64,000 nucleotides of DNA from contig NZ_BALE01000021.1 in assembly GCF_000963885.1 (NCBI RefSeq), positions 27,701 through 91,700 of the forward strand. The letters run 5' to 3'. The translations under genes and the position numbers were made by a program. The stretch's first letter is position 1, and each line of letters begins with the position of its first letter. The stretch comes from Tanticharoenia sakaeratensis NBRC 103193. Lineage in GTDB: Bacteria; Pseudomonadota; Alphaproteobacteria; Acetobacterales; Acetobacteraceae. Below, in pieces: positions 1-9,035 of this stretch. The notes below the pieces were generated by a model. The model did not search any database. It saw only the letters and a list, made by a program, of their open reading frames with translations, and had not been told where the DNA came from.

Positions 1-636
1 CTCGTGAACGGGCTGCTGATCGTCAAGGCAAGGATGGCGCCGTTCATCGTAACGCTGGCCGCCCTGCTCGCGCTCAAGGGGCTTGCGATCGTCCTCGCCG
101 GCGAGAGCCTCATCATCGCGGATCCGGGGCTGTTCGGGCGCAGCGCGAACGGGGCGCTTTTCGGTGTGGGAAACCTGACGATCATTCTGCTGGCGGCTTA
201 CGCCGTCGCGGCCCTCGTATTGAACCGCACCGCCTACGGCAGCGCGGTGTTCGCGACGGGCGGCAACGAAGACGCGGCGCGGATGCTCGGTGTCGCGGTC
301 GATCGGACGAAGCTCCTGACCTACATGCTGTCGGGCACGATGGCCGGGCTGAGCGGCGCGCTGCTGGCAGCCCACCTGTCCTCGGGCATTTCCTCCGCCG
401 GGAACGGCTACGAACTGCAGTCGATCGCTGCGGCCGTCATCGGCGGCGTCCTGTTGACCGGGGGCGTGGGCACCCTGCTCGGGGCGCTGTCCGGCGTCCT
501 GCTGCTCGGCATGATCGAAAACATCATCAACCAGATCGGCTCGCTGAGTGCCGCTTTTCAGGGGCTGGCCAGCGGCGTGTTCCTGCTCGTGGCCGTCCTG
601 GTGCAGTCGGGTCTCACCCGGCAACGTTCGTCCTGA
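1..636 (+). CDS. Sugar ABC transporter permease, RbsC/YtfT type (5' truncated)
   Basis: This is the C-terminal part, about 210 residues, of a membrane permease of the ribose/xylose/arabinose importer family. These permeases usually have about 320-340 residues, so the first third lies left of the window and the frame is open to base 1. Several hydrophobic helices are visible. The family loop with GGNEDAARMLGV (the canonical G-GN--AA-lsGi segment) is followed by helices rich in Gly and Ala and by the GGVLLTGGVGT turn. An aldose 1-epimerase begins 17 nt downstream, so the operon probably imports and prepares an aldose or furanose sugar. The exact sugar cannot be read. The family assignment is secure. 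Confidence 0.85.
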   Translation, partial: LVNGLLIVKARMAPFIVTLAALLALKGLAIVLAGESLIIADPGLFGRSANGALFGVGNLTIILLAAYAVAALVLNRTAYGSAVFATGGNEDAARMLGVAVDRTKLLTYMLSGTMAGLSGALLAAHLSSGISSAGNGYELQSIAAAVIGGVLLTGGVGTLLGALSGVLLLGMIENIINQIGSLSAAFQGLASGVFLLVAVLVQSGLTRQRSS

Positions 637-652
637 CAGGAGATCCTTTCCC

Positions 653-1717
653 GTGTCGCATTCCCATGTTCGCCGACCCTTTGCACGCCTGCCCGACGGA
701 AGCCTGGTCGAAAGTGTGACCCTGAGCAACGATTCCGGCCTCAGCGTCACGATCATCACGCTGGGCGCAACCCTGCAGTCCGTTCTCGTGCCGGGTCGGA
801 ACGGCGCGATCGAGGACGTCGTCCTCGGCCATGACGACATCGCACCCTATCTCTCGAGGCCGCACTATTTCGGCGCCACGATCGGGCGCGTCGCCAACAG
901 GATTGCAGAGGGACGTTTCTGGCTCGACGGAACACCATATCGCGTGACGCCCAACAACGGGCCCAATGCGTTGCATGGCGGCCAGGATGGGTTCGATCGC
1001 CGGAACTGGAAAATCTCCGACAACAGCGACGATGCGGACAGGGAAGTTACGCTGACGCTTGAGAGTCCCGATGGTGATCAGGGTTTTCCCGGAACGCTGA
1101 ACGTGTCGGCGACCTACCGTCTGGACCAGACCACCTTATCCATCCGGTACCGTGCGACGACGGACAAGCCGACGCTTGTGAATATCACCAATCATACCTA
1201 CTGGAATCTCGGAGGTATCGCGGCGCCAGAACGGGCCTTGCAGCAAAACCTGCTGATCCCGGCCGATATCTATCTGCCCGTCGATCAGGTCGCGATCCCG
1301 ACCGGCGAGTTCCGCGCGGTTGAGGGCACTGCTTTCGACTTCCGGACGCCATCGCCTATCGGTGCACGTCTGCGCAATGCGGAAGACGCACAGCTGCGGC
1401 TCCAGCAGGGATATGATCACAACTGGGCTGTCGATCATCGACGTGCCGAGAAGCCCCGCCTGCTGGCGAGACTGGAGGATACGGTATCGGGACGTGTGCT
1501 GGAGGTTCTGTCGACCGAGCCCGGTGTCCAGTTCTATTCAGGCAATTTCCTGGATGGGACGCTCGGGGGCAAGCGGGATCTTTTATACCGCCAGGGCGAC
1601 GGCATTGCGCTGGAGCCGCAGATGTTCCCCGACGCACCCAATCAGCCCGAATTCGGCTCGATCCGTCTCGATCCTGCCGAAGTCTACGATCACCGGATGA
1701 TCTTCCGCTTCTCGTAA
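653..1717 (+). CDS. galM: Aldose 1-epimerase (galactose mutarotase)
   Basis: A 354-residue enzyme that interconverts alpha and beta anomers of aldoses in the cytoplasm. Family motifs are NALHGGQDGFDRRNW (first catalytic-site His), NITNHTYWNLGG (second His) and LEPQMFPDAPNQP near the C-terminus, which carries the catalytic Glu. The start is GTG at 653, with AGGAG about 10 nt upstream and just after the permease stop; an ATG at 548 in the same frame would overlap the permease by about 90 nt and is unlikely. Close spacing to the sugar permease indicates one operon, with this enzyme supplying the usable anomer after import. Confidence 0.9.
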   Translation: MSHSHVRRPFARLPDGSLVESVTLSNDSGLSVTIITLGATLQSVLVPGRNGAIEDVVLGHDDIAPYLSRPHYFGATIGRVANRIAEGRFWLDGTPYRVTPNNGPNALHGGQDGFDRRNWKISDNSDDADREVTLTLESPDGDQGFPGTLNVSATYRLDQTTLSIRYRATTDKPTLVNITNHTYWNLGGIAAPERALQQNLLIPADIYLPVDQVAIPTGEFRAVEGTAFDFRTPSPIGARLRNAEDAQLRLQQGYDHNWAVDHRRAEKPRLLARLEDTVSGRVLEVLSTEPGVQFYSGNFLDGTLGGKRDLLYRQGDGIALEPQMFPDAPNQPEFGSIRLDPAEVYDHRMIFRFS

Positions 1718-1900
1718 TCGGCAAACGCGAGGGGCGATTTTCGAAGGCCGCCGTGCCTGGAGGGATCGTTTGCGTCGAGCGCGGTAGTCCCGTTGAGCTG
1801 ACCGGGCATCTGCATCAAGTGCCTCAGGTAACATCTGCCAGCAGACAGCAAAACATCGCTGTCCGTGCTACGATGAGGCTGCTGCCGCTCCAGGACATGG

Positions 1901-3325
1901 TTGTCATGTGTGTTCGGCTTGATCCAGTCGAGCGGAACCGGGTGTCATCATGGCGGAGCGGCAGATTACGGATCGTCAGGGGCGGCCGATAACCCGCACG
2001 GCAGCCGGCGAGCACGCTGCGCAAAGCGGCAAGCCGCACGACGATCCCGAACTCCCGAGTCCGTCGTCGGGCCGAGCCGGCCGCGCCTGTTTCGTGTTCT
2101 CGGCCCCGGATTCATCACGGGGGCATCCGACGACGATCCGAGCGGGATCGCGACCTATTCCCAGGTCGGGGCCCAGTTCGCCTATGGCCTGTCATGGACG
2201 CTCGTCGTCACCTACCCGTTGATGGTGGCGGTGCAGATGATCAGCGCACGGATCGGGCGCACGACGGGACACGGGCTGGCGGGCGTCCTACGGCTCTATT
2301 ACCCGCACTGGCTGCTCAGCGGCATCGTGCTGATGCTGCTTGGCGCCAACATCATCAATCTCGGCGCGGATATCGGGGCGATGGCGGACGCGCTCTGCCT
2401 TCTGCTGCCTGCGCCGCGCACGCTCTATGTCCTTCTGTTTGCTGCGATATCGATCTCGATGCAGCTCTTCCTGCAATACACGCGCTATGTCGCAGCACTC
2501 AAATGGCTGGCGCTCGCGTTGCTGGCCTATTTCGGCACCCTGGCCTGTGTGCATGTGGACTGGGGCAATCTGGCGCGCCACCTGGTCTGGCCGGTGCACG
2601 AACTGACGCCCGCCTATCTCACGGCGCTCGTCGCCATTTTTGGAACAACCATCAGCCCCTACCTCTTTTTCTGGCAGGCGTCTGAAGAGGTGGAAGACAT
2701 GCATGCCTATCCGCGCCGCGTCGATCTCGTGGATGAGCCATCGCAGGGGAAAGGGGCGCTCCGGCGTATCGCGATCGACACGCATGTCGGCATGGCATTC
2801 TCAAATCTGGTGGCACTTGCGATTCTCGTGACGACGGCCGCCACGTTGAACGTTCATGGCATAACGGACATCCAGACCTCCGCTCAGGCGGCGCAGGCGC
2901 TCAGGCCTGTCGCCGGCCGTTTTGCCTCATTGATCTTCACGCTCGGAATCGTCGGGACAGGTCTGCTTGCGGTGCCGGTCCTGGCCGGTTCCGCGGCCTA
3001 CGCCGTCGGGGAAGCACGGCGCTGGCCGACCGGGCTGGAACGCCGGCCAAAGGAAGCGCAGGCGTTCTATGCAACGATCGTTATGGCGACACTGATCGGC
3101 ATGATCATGAATTTCGCGCCCGTGGACCCGATCAAGGCATTGTTCTGGAGCGCGGTCCTGAACGGCATGACGGCCGTTCCGGTCATGATCGTGATGATGA
3201 TGGTGGCCGCCCGTCACGATGTCATGGGAGACTTTGCCATCCATGGACCGCTGCGTTGGTTGGGCTGGACCGCCACCATACTGATGGGCGCCGTCGTGGG
3301 CGCAATGTGCACTGCCCTGGCGTAG
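1901..3325 (+). CDS. Nramp-family metal-ion transporter with variant binding motifs
   Basis: An inner-membrane carrier of the Nramp (SLC11) fold with about 11 hydrophobic segments. The first helix reads GASDDDPSGIATYSQ, where classical Mn/Fe carriers have DPGN, and the sixth helix reads GTTISPYLFFW, where the classical MPH motif lies. The methionine ligand of transition-metal Nramps is therefore absent, so substrate choice (Mn, Fe, Mg or other) should not be assumed. The N-terminus is uncertain: the first 55 or so residues in this frame are Arg/Ser-rich and unlike the family. A different frame starting with ATG at 1950 gives a more natural leader, so an upstream frameshift or a later non-ATG start is possible. 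The family call from about base 2090 onward is firm. Confidence 0.85.
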   Translation: MSCVFGLIQSSGTGCHHGGAADYGSSGAADNPHGSRRARCAKRQAARRSRTPESVVGPSRPRLFRVLGPGFITGASDDDPSGIATYSQVGAQFAYGLSWTLVVTYPLMVAVQMISARIGRTTGHGLAGVLRLYYPHWLLSGIVLMLLGANIINLGADIGAMADALCLLLPAPRTLYVLLFAAISISMQLFLQYTRYVAALKWLALALLAYFGTLACVHVDWGNLARHLVWPVHELTPAYLTALVAIFGTTISPYLFFWQASEEVEDMHAYPRRVDLVDEPSQGKGALRRIAIDTHVGMAFSNLVALAILVTTAATLNVHGITDIQTSAQAAQALRPVAGRFASLIFTLGIVGTGLLAVPVLAGSAAYAVGEARRWPTGLERRPKEAQAFYATIVMATLIGMIMNFAPVDPIKALFWSAVLNGMTAVPVMIVMMMVAARHDVMGDFAIHGPLRWLGWTATILMGAVVGAMCTALA

Positions 3326-4314
3326 GACCCGAAGACGCGTCGGGAACAGGGCCGTCCATCATACGATACGAAGGCGCACATAGTACGGGAGGAGCGTGGA
3401 TCGTCCTCTGCCGCTCGCTCACGCAGCCTGCGCGATGCCATGCTCCGCCGAGGGTTCGCGAAGCGACGGACCAGATGTTGCGATGTGTTGGTTGTATGCC
3501 GGAAAGCAGGCGCTACCCCGGGAGAAAGAACTCAAATTCGCGCCGGGGACAACGCACCGGTGCGCAGGTCCACTCTCCCGTAACTCCTGCGTGAGGCTCT
3601 CGCCCCCCGATGCGTGGCATAACCGGAGAGGGCGCTGCGTGTTTCCAGTGACCTGACGGAATGACAAACGGGAGCGGTCGGGCCAATGCTGCCGCAGATA
3701 TGCGGTCGTCCCGACCGATGACGCCGGACCGTCAACACCATCTCCCGCGGTTTTGCACCTCGGTATCACTCGGCCGTGTTGGGCCTCCATGCCAGATGAC
3801 CTGTTGTGGGCTCAGATCAGGCGGGTTGTTGGCCACCCGCCGCACGTCGTTTGAAGGTGCAGGATCGAGCGCGCCGCCTGGCGGCCAGCTGCTGTCGTCC
3901 CCGAACAATGGAACCGGCGACCCACCGTGCCCACGATGCGGACAGGGTTGTCCTGCAGGCAGGATGGCAACGAAGGAAAGCCGTGTTCGCGTCGCGTTCT
4001 GCTTATGACCTCGACGTACTCGAACCAACCATGGAACACGCCCTGCAGCTGTTGCAGCGCCATGACCGCAATCGTATCGAGAGGATATCCAGCGGAATCA
4101 GGCATTTCCTGTGCATCGCCGATGGGCATGCTGGAGCCGGGAGATCCCTGTTCTGCCTTCTCCGCACGCTTGCCGCCGTCAGGCTGTGAATGCCGCTTGT
4201 TCTCGGCGAGGCTTCCGCCGACCGCGCTTTGGCGGGCATCCCCGCGCCCTTTCCTGAACGACACGTCATGGATGCACCATTGTGACAGGCGTGTTCGGGC
4301 GTTATGGATCACGG
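3326..4314. other. Gene-poor stretch, no gene recognised
   Basis: Almost 1 kb between the Nramp gene and the acyltransferase. Open frames exist on both strands, but none has a Shine-Dalgarno site, family motif or convincing composition. One minus frame across 3812-4537 runs antisense into the acyltransferase. A short inverted repeat (CCCGA, 7-nt loop, TCGGG, at 3328-3344) follows the Nramp stop and could act as a weak terminator. The stretch may hold decayed coding DNA, but I could not identify a parent gene. Confidence 0.5.
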
Positions 4315-5319
4315 ATGATTGCAGAGTTTTTCCGTCGGCCGCGGATCGGCTGGCCTTCCGCACCATGTCGTTCTCGCCCCGTTTGGGATCACACCACCCG
4401 CGAAGCACTCGGGCTCCCCGGATCCGACGACCCCGAAACGCCTGGGTTGTTGACGCGCAGCGGCCGGAATGTTCTGGCCGCCGTGCGTCTCGCGGGTGTC
4501 GTTGTCTGGGTGCCGCTGTCGGTCGGTTTCGAAGCACTGCTGCTTCCCGTGCCCGGGGTCTCCAAGATCCGCTGGACGCGCGTCGTGTGGGGCGGGTTGT
4601 GCCTCATCCTGTCGGTCCGCATTCGTGTGCTCGGGAAGCCCGTCGGGACCGTCGGCGGCGTGCATGGGCGCGCGCGAGGCGAACGACCGGTGATCTATGT
4701 CTCGAACCATTCTTCGTGGCTCGACATCCCGGTTCTGGGCACGAAAATTTATTCCGTGTTCGTTGCCAAGGGCGATATCGAGAAATGGCCCATCATGGGT
4801 CTCGTCTCCAAGATCGGCCGCACGATCTTCGTCAGCCGCAATCGCGCGACGACCGGCCACGAGCGCGATGAAATGATTACGCGACTGGCAACGGGAGACA
4901 ATCTGATCCTGTTCCCGGAAGGCACGTCATCCGACGGATCGCGCGTGCTTCCATTCATGTCGACGTTCTTTGCCATCGCCAAGCTGCCGCGCCTTCCTAA
5001 AAACAGCGTGCCTGCCGAAGATATGCCGCGTTATCCGAAAGGCCTGACGCCGTTGATCCAGCCCGTCTCGGTCGTTTACGACCGGCTTGAGGGACTGCCT
5101 GTCAACCGCACGACCCGGCCTGTTTTCGCATGGTATGGCGACATGGATCTGGGGCCGCATGTCTGGCAATTGCTGAAACGGCGCACGATACGCGCGACCA
5201 TCATGCTTCATCCGCCATTGGCGCCCGAAGATTTTCCAAGCCGCAAGGCGCTGGCGAACGCCGCGTGGAGGGCGGTCGCCGACGGTGCTGCGCGTCTACG
5301 CCAGAATGCTGAAACATGA
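4315..5319 (+). CDS. 1-acyl-sn-glycerol-3-phosphate acyltransferase-like (PlsC family)
   Basis: A membrane-bound acyltransferase that would add the second acyl chain in phospholipid synthesis, or acylate a related lipid. The catalytic NHSSWLD (NHxxxxD) block is followed by FVSRNR and then FPEGTSSDG, the substrate-binding FPEGT motif. A hydrophobic segment (about residues 57-105) precedes the catalytic domain. Length is about 334 residues, longer than many 240-270-residue PlsC proteins because of an N-terminal extension and an insertion after FPEGT. The ATG at 4315 was chosen; a GTG at 4282 is in frame. Neither has a strong ribosome site, so the start is uncertain. It stands alone between gene-poor regions. 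Confidence 0.85.
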   Translation: MIAEFFRRPRIGWPSAPCRSRPVWDHTTREALGLPGSDDPETPGLLTRSGRNVLAAVRLAGVVVWVPLSVGFEALLLPVPGVSKIRWTRVVWGGLCLILSVRIRVLGKPVGTVGGVHGRARGERPVIYVSNHSSWLDIPVLGTKIYSVFVAKGDIEKWPIMGLVSKIGRTIFVSRNRATTGHERDEMITRLATGDNLILFPEGTSSDGSRVLPFMSTFFAIAKLPRLPKNSVPAEDMPRYPKGLTPLIQPVSVVYDRLEGLPVNRTTRPVFAWYGDMDLGPHVWQLLKRRTIRATIMLHPPLAPEDFPSRKALANAAWRAVADGAARLRQNAET

Positions 5320-6013
5320 TGCTCCGGCGCGGGGGATTTCCATCACCGCCAGTCGGTAACTGACGCGACAGAGGGCTGGCAAATCTTCGTGCAGCCCACA
5401 GCATGAAGTTGAGACGTTATCGACGAAGTTCAAGATTGCTGAACCGCAGAAGCCGTTCGGCCGACCGCCGTTGAGCATGTGCTACGACAAGCAGCCGAAG
5501 TTGGTACCACCTTGGGCGGTGAAACCCATACCACCTGACAACGGCCAGTTTGCTTCAGGTAAGGTTAGATCTCTCCTGAAAACGCGTATCGCTCTGGTCC
5601 CAAATCCCAAGTCATGGTGACAACAAGCTGATGGCCTTTCCGTCGGTCGGATCAGCCATGAAGTCCTGTCCCGTCAGGACGAAGTAGGGCAGGCATATTG
5701 GGGCGGCTGGCGGTCCGCGCCGACCTTCTCAGGCATGCAGGATTTTCCGCGGAACCCAGCCCGATATGCGTGCCTTTCTCAGCATGACCCGACCACGTCG
5801 AGATTCGCCATGTCGGCATTGTAGGCCAAGTCATCCAGCTATTCTTCTGTCCATCCCGTTTCCACGCGAAGTGTGCCGACAGAACCGATGTTGGTGATAT
5901 CGGCCGATGCTGTTCGCCGCATCGCGCTACGGTCGTCCTGTCCATAGTCGTAGGGCGGCTTGAGGACGCTGGAGAAATCGCCGCCAGCTCGTATCGCGAT
6001 TAACTGTGGTGCC
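5320..6013. other. Gene-poor stretch, possible decayed DNA
   Basis: About 690 nt with no credible gene. On the minus strand around 5810-6000 a run including GQDDRSAMRRT and ITNIGSVGTLRVETGW, interrupted by a stop, is faintly reminiscent of TonB-dependent receptor barrel segments. The likeness is too weak to call. Confidence 0.4.
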
Positions 6014-6274
6014 TTATTTTGCCTTGGACTTGTTTTTTTCGCCCGAGTGTCGGGATGGTTCAAACATCGCACGACATTTTGGAGAAAGCTTGTCGATTTT
6101 CTTTTTCATGCAGGCGGTAATTTTTGTCTCGTTGGGAATATACAAGGTGCAGAGACGGACTGCGTCGCCGCGACAAGCTGCCGTCTGTTCCGCGCGGGTA
6201 GCAGCATATGCCGAACCGTGCGCTGTCATTGCTGCCAGCAATACGATGCAGACTGACGTGCGACCTGAAGTCAT
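6014..6274 (-). CDS. Small exported Cys-rich protein
   Basis: An 86-residue protein with a clear signal peptide (hydrophobic stretch CIVLLAAMTAHGSAYA, AxA cleavage site). The mature part is short and has four cysteines in the pattern C-x7-C-x12-C-x11-C, with CRGDAVRLC and LSPKCRAMF as landmarks, followed by a Lys-rich tail. This matches a widespread but functionally undefined group of small alphaproteobacterial secreted proteins that I know only as hypotheticals. The cysteines could form two disulfides or bind a metal in the periplasm. It is isolated, with no neighbour to suggest a role. Confidence 0.7.
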   Translation of the reverse strand: MTSGRTSVCIVLLAAMTAHGSAYAATRAEQTAACRGDAVRLCTLYIPNETKITACMKKKIDKLSPKCRAMFEPSRHSGEKNKSKAK

Positions 6275-6720
6275 TGCAATTCCAATCCCATAAATAAATC
6301 AGCGCAGCAGGTATCGAAGCACAGTATCCGGAGAACATCCAGACACCTGGTCCTGGCGTGCGCGAATGTCCTTCGCGTTCCTGTCGCGCCATCTACCTAT
6401 TCTCCTGCTGAACTCCGCAAATTCCTACGGTGCAAGTCGTCGCATGGCCGGATGCAATTTTCCTGCTGCCGGCAGGATTCAAGGCGAGGCATGCGGGGTA
6501 GCGCAAGACATAGCTGAATTTCCGGTCCGGAGAGCTTGGGTACGTTCCATCTACTCGCCGGCCCGCTTTATGACGTGGGCGATGATCATATACGCCGGGC
6601 GGCAGCTTCGGAACGAAATTTGCTTTAGACGACAGCAGAAACCGGAATTTGTTGAGTTCCAGAGAAGAAGTCCCCCGCTCTCCAGAAACAGACCTGCCGT
6701 CCCTGTGATATCCGGGGATT
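6275..6720. other. No gene recognised
   Basis: About 450 nt between the Cys-rich protein gene and the GntR relic. It contains open frames on both strands without start signals or recognisable motifs. It may be the eroded upstream or downstream part of the same lost regulatory gene or its neighbour. Confidence 0.4.
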
Positions 6721-6947
6721 TCAACCGTTGCCGGAATATGCACCTAGGTAAACGTCAGCGAACCGAGCTTCCGCACTTTCCATGTGCACACGCATTGCCT
6801 GTTCCGCCTGATCTGGATCGCCTGTCGCAAGTCCCGCTGCGATTACGGCATGTTCGTTCACAGCGGCATGAATCGGTAAGGCCGCAATCGCAATCGCAAC
6901 AGGCGTAGCTGTAATGCCTCACGCTCAAGTATTTTATGAAGCAGATC
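6721..6947 (-). pseudogene. Relic of a GntR-family (FCD domain) regulator, C-terminal part only
   Basis: Reading the minus strand, two adjacent frames together restore the end of a FadR/GntR ligand-binding (FCD) domain. One frame gives LLHKILEREALQLRLLRLRL, like the penultimate helix. After a frameshift near 6870 the other gives EHAVIAAGLATGDPDQAEQA and then MRVHMESAEARF, the hallmark last helices in which the His is a metal or ligand contact. It ends at a TGA at 6721-6723. There is no start codon, no winged-helix domain and an in-frame stop just upstream. It lies between gene-poor DNA and the LysR gene of the threonate operon, so it may be the former local regulator. Confidence 0.65.
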
Positions 6948-6991
6948 TTTTCTGCTGAACCGTGAGGTGCTCCTTGCCGATGTCGGCATGC

Positions 6992-7954
6992 TTAAAGTGC
7001 TGCAGGAGTGGGTGCCAGCACGCTCTTCAACTCGCCCAATACCGTTATCGCTGCTGCCGAATGGTTTCGTGATTTCAGCGTCAGGATACCGTAGGAGCTG
7101 ATGGCGATATCCACACCCGACGGTATGATCCGGACTTGCGAATATTTTGCCTGCTGATGCGCTACAGCCGCCGACAGGATTGTCAACGCATCGGTCTTTT
7201 CCAGATATGCCAGTGTCATGACCAGGGAGTCACTGCCAATGATATTCGCCGGCAGCGCGATATTCCGCTCGGCAAAGGCCTGCTCGAGCTTGCCGCGCGA
7301 CTTGCCACCCTTGCGTTGCAGAATCCACGGATACAAGGCCATCTCTTCCAGACCTACCTTCCTTCCACTGCGCAAAAGCGGGTGGTCGAACCGCGCGGAT
7401 ATGACCATCGGTTCCTCGCCGATCGGGACATAATGGTATACGTTCCCGATATTGTCCTCAGGCGGTCGTCCAATCATGATATCGATGTTACCGTTCAGCA
7501 GATCTCTGAAGAGCGCAATGCTGGAGCCGGTGCTGATTTCCAACTCGATGCCCGGATTATCGCGTTGAATGTTCAGGACGGCCTGCGTGATCAGATCGAC
7601 CACGGGGCCGTCGATCGCACCGATGGATACGCTGCCGACACCACCTTGCAATAAGGTGTTGAATTCGTCCCGGGTGCGGTCCAGCTCGTCCAGAAGATTC
7701 TTGGCGTGTCGCGTCAGTATTTCGCCATACGCAGTGAGCACCAGGCGACGCCCATCGCGCCTGAATAGCGGCGCCCCAATCACGTCTTCGAGATCGCCCA
7801 GCAGGCGCGAGGCCGCAGGTTGAGCCAGTCCAAGGCTGTCCGCGGCGTCCTGAAGCGTGCTTTGCTGTGACAGAGCCTTCAATAATTGCAGATGCCGAAA
7901 CTTCAGCCGAATATCGACGAACCAGGACGGCGACAGAGAAGGGGCTTGTTTCAT
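6992..7954 (-). CDS. LysR-family transcriptional regulator, divergent from the threonate operon
   Basis: A 320-residue LysR regulator. The N-terminal helix-turn-helix includes LQDAADSLGLAQPAASRLL and is followed by LFRRDGRRLVLTAYGE and a periplasmic-binding-protein-like effector domain from about residue 95. It is transcribed away from ltnD with 157 nt between the two starts, the classical LysR arrangement, so it is the likely regulator of the threonate genes, with a sugar acid or intermediate as effector. CATAAC repeats in the intergenic space are candidate binding sites. Specificity is inferred from position only. Confidence 0.9.
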   Translation of the reverse strand: MKQAPSLSPSWFVDIRLKFRHLQLLKALSQQSTLQDAADSLGLAQPAASRLLGDLEDVIGAPLFRRDGRRLVLTAYGEILTRHAKNLLDELDRTRDEFNTLLQGGVGSVSIGAIDGPVVDLITQAVLNIQRDNPGIELEISTGSSIALFRDLLNGNIDIMIGRPPEDNIGNVYHYVPIGEEPMVISARFDHPLLRSGRKVGLEEMALYPWILQRKGGKSRGKLEQAFAERNIALPANIIGSDSLVMTLAYLEKTDALTILSAAVAHQQAKYSQVRIIPSGVDIAISSYGILTLKSRNHSAAAITVLGELKSVLAPTPAAL

Positions 7955-7962
7955 CGGCCCAT

Positions 7963-7989
7963 CATAACACGGGTGGTATGAGGCATAAC
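7963..7989. promoter_or_regulatory. CATAAC direct repeat between LysR gene and ltnD
   Basis: CATAAC occurs at 7963-7968 and again at 7984-7989, 21 bp apart (two helical turns), directly upstream of the LysR start and about 120 nt upstream of ltnD. Helically phased repeats suit a LysR tetramer, but the sequence is short and could be chance. Confidence 0.3.
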
Positions 7990-8111
7990 AGTTCGTGCAT
8001 TAGACGCGTGTCGGCATCTGTGAATTACTTGCTCCAACACGACTGATATCCCTCGATCAACGTTGATATCGAAGACGAGGTGTCGGCGCAGAAGACAGGC
8101 GAGGATACGGG

Positions 8112-9035
8112 ATGCAAGGAGAACGGCAGGCTGGCACCGTCGGGGTGATCGGTCTCGGAGCCATGGGTTTCGGCGTTGCGAAGTCGCTGCTGCGCGCGGG
8201 TTTCGATGTCTGTGCTTTCGATGTGCGGGCCGAAGCGCTCACGAAGTTCGAGGCGCTGGGCGGCAAGGCATGTGCGTCTCCGCAAGATCTTGCGTCACTA
8301 TGCGACGTGCTGATCATTCAGGTCGTCAACGCGGAACAGACCGAACTGGTCCTGTTCGGGTCAGAAGGTGCGGTGACCGCGCTGAAACCCGGTTCGCTGG
8401 TCATTTCGTGCGCAACGGTCGCACCCGCATTCATCGAGGGCCTGGAAGAGAAGCTGCGTCAGCAGGAGATCTGGCTGCTGGACGCGCCGATGTCGGGTGG
8501 GGCCGCCAAGGCCGCCTCCGGCGACATGACATTGATGACATCGGGGCCGGCAGAAGCCTACGCTCGCGCCGAGAAGGTCTTGCCGGCAATAGCTGGGAAA
8601 ATTTACCGCCTGGGCGAAAAGGTCGGCGTTGGCACGCGCGTCAAGATCGTCAATCAACATCTGGCCGGCATCCATATCGCCGCTGCTGCCGAAGCGATGG
8701 CGTTGGGAATCCGAGAGGGCGCAGACCCGGCGACGCTGTTCGATGTCATCACGCACAGCGCCGGCAATTCCTGGATGTTTGAAAACCGGATCCCGCATAT
8801 TCTGGCCGGAGACTACACGCCGCTCTCCGCGGTCGACATATTTGTGAAGGATCTCGGGCTCGCACTCGATACCGCGAGAAGGACCAAATTTCCTCTGCCT
8901 CTGGCAGCGACAGCCCATCAGATGTTTCTCAATGCCTCGGCGGCCGGTTACGGGCGGGAGGATGACTCGGCCGTGATCAAGACCTTCCCTGGCATCACGC
9001 TGCCTGCATCGAGTGCAGGGACGCCCCATGAGTGA
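8112..9035 (+). CDS. ltnD: L-threonate 2-dehydrogenase (beta-hydroxyacid dehydrogenase family)
   Basis: A 307-residue NAD(P)-dependent oxidoreductase of the beta-hydroxyacid dehydrogenase family, expected to oxidise a four-carbon sugar acid at C2 in the cytoplasm. The Rossmann motif GVIGLGAMGFGVAKSLL is at residues 10-26, the substrate-binding DAPMSGGAAKAASGDM segment follows at about 125, and the catalytic Lys is in VKIVNQHLAGIH. The start ATG at 8112 has GAGG 7 nt upstream. It overlaps otnK by 8 nt. Membership of the family is certain; the threonate assignment rests on the following otnK, otnC and otnI genes. Confidence 0.88.
   Translation: MQGERQAGTVGVIGLGAMGFGVAKSLLRAGFDVCAFDVRAEALTKFEALGGKACASPQDLASLCDVLIIQVVNAEQTELVLFGSEGAVTALKPGSLVISCATVAPAFIEGLEEKLRQQEIWLLDAPMSGGAAKAASGDMTLMTSGPAEAYARAEKVLPAIAGKIYRLGEKVGVGTRVKIVNQHLAGIHIAAAAEAMALGIREGADPATLFDVITHSAGNSWMFENRIPHILAGDYTPLSAVDIFVKDLGLALDTARRTKFPLPLAATAHQMFLNASAAGYGREDDSAVIKTFPGITLPASSAGTPHE

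Noticed and set aside
3812..4537. Minus-strand frame of 241 codons
   Set aside because: It overlaps the acyltransferase gene antisense, lacks a ribosome site and matches no family I know.
5810..6072. Faint TonB-receptor-like run on the minus strand
   Set aside because: Short, interrupted by a stop and without a second matching segment; could be chance.
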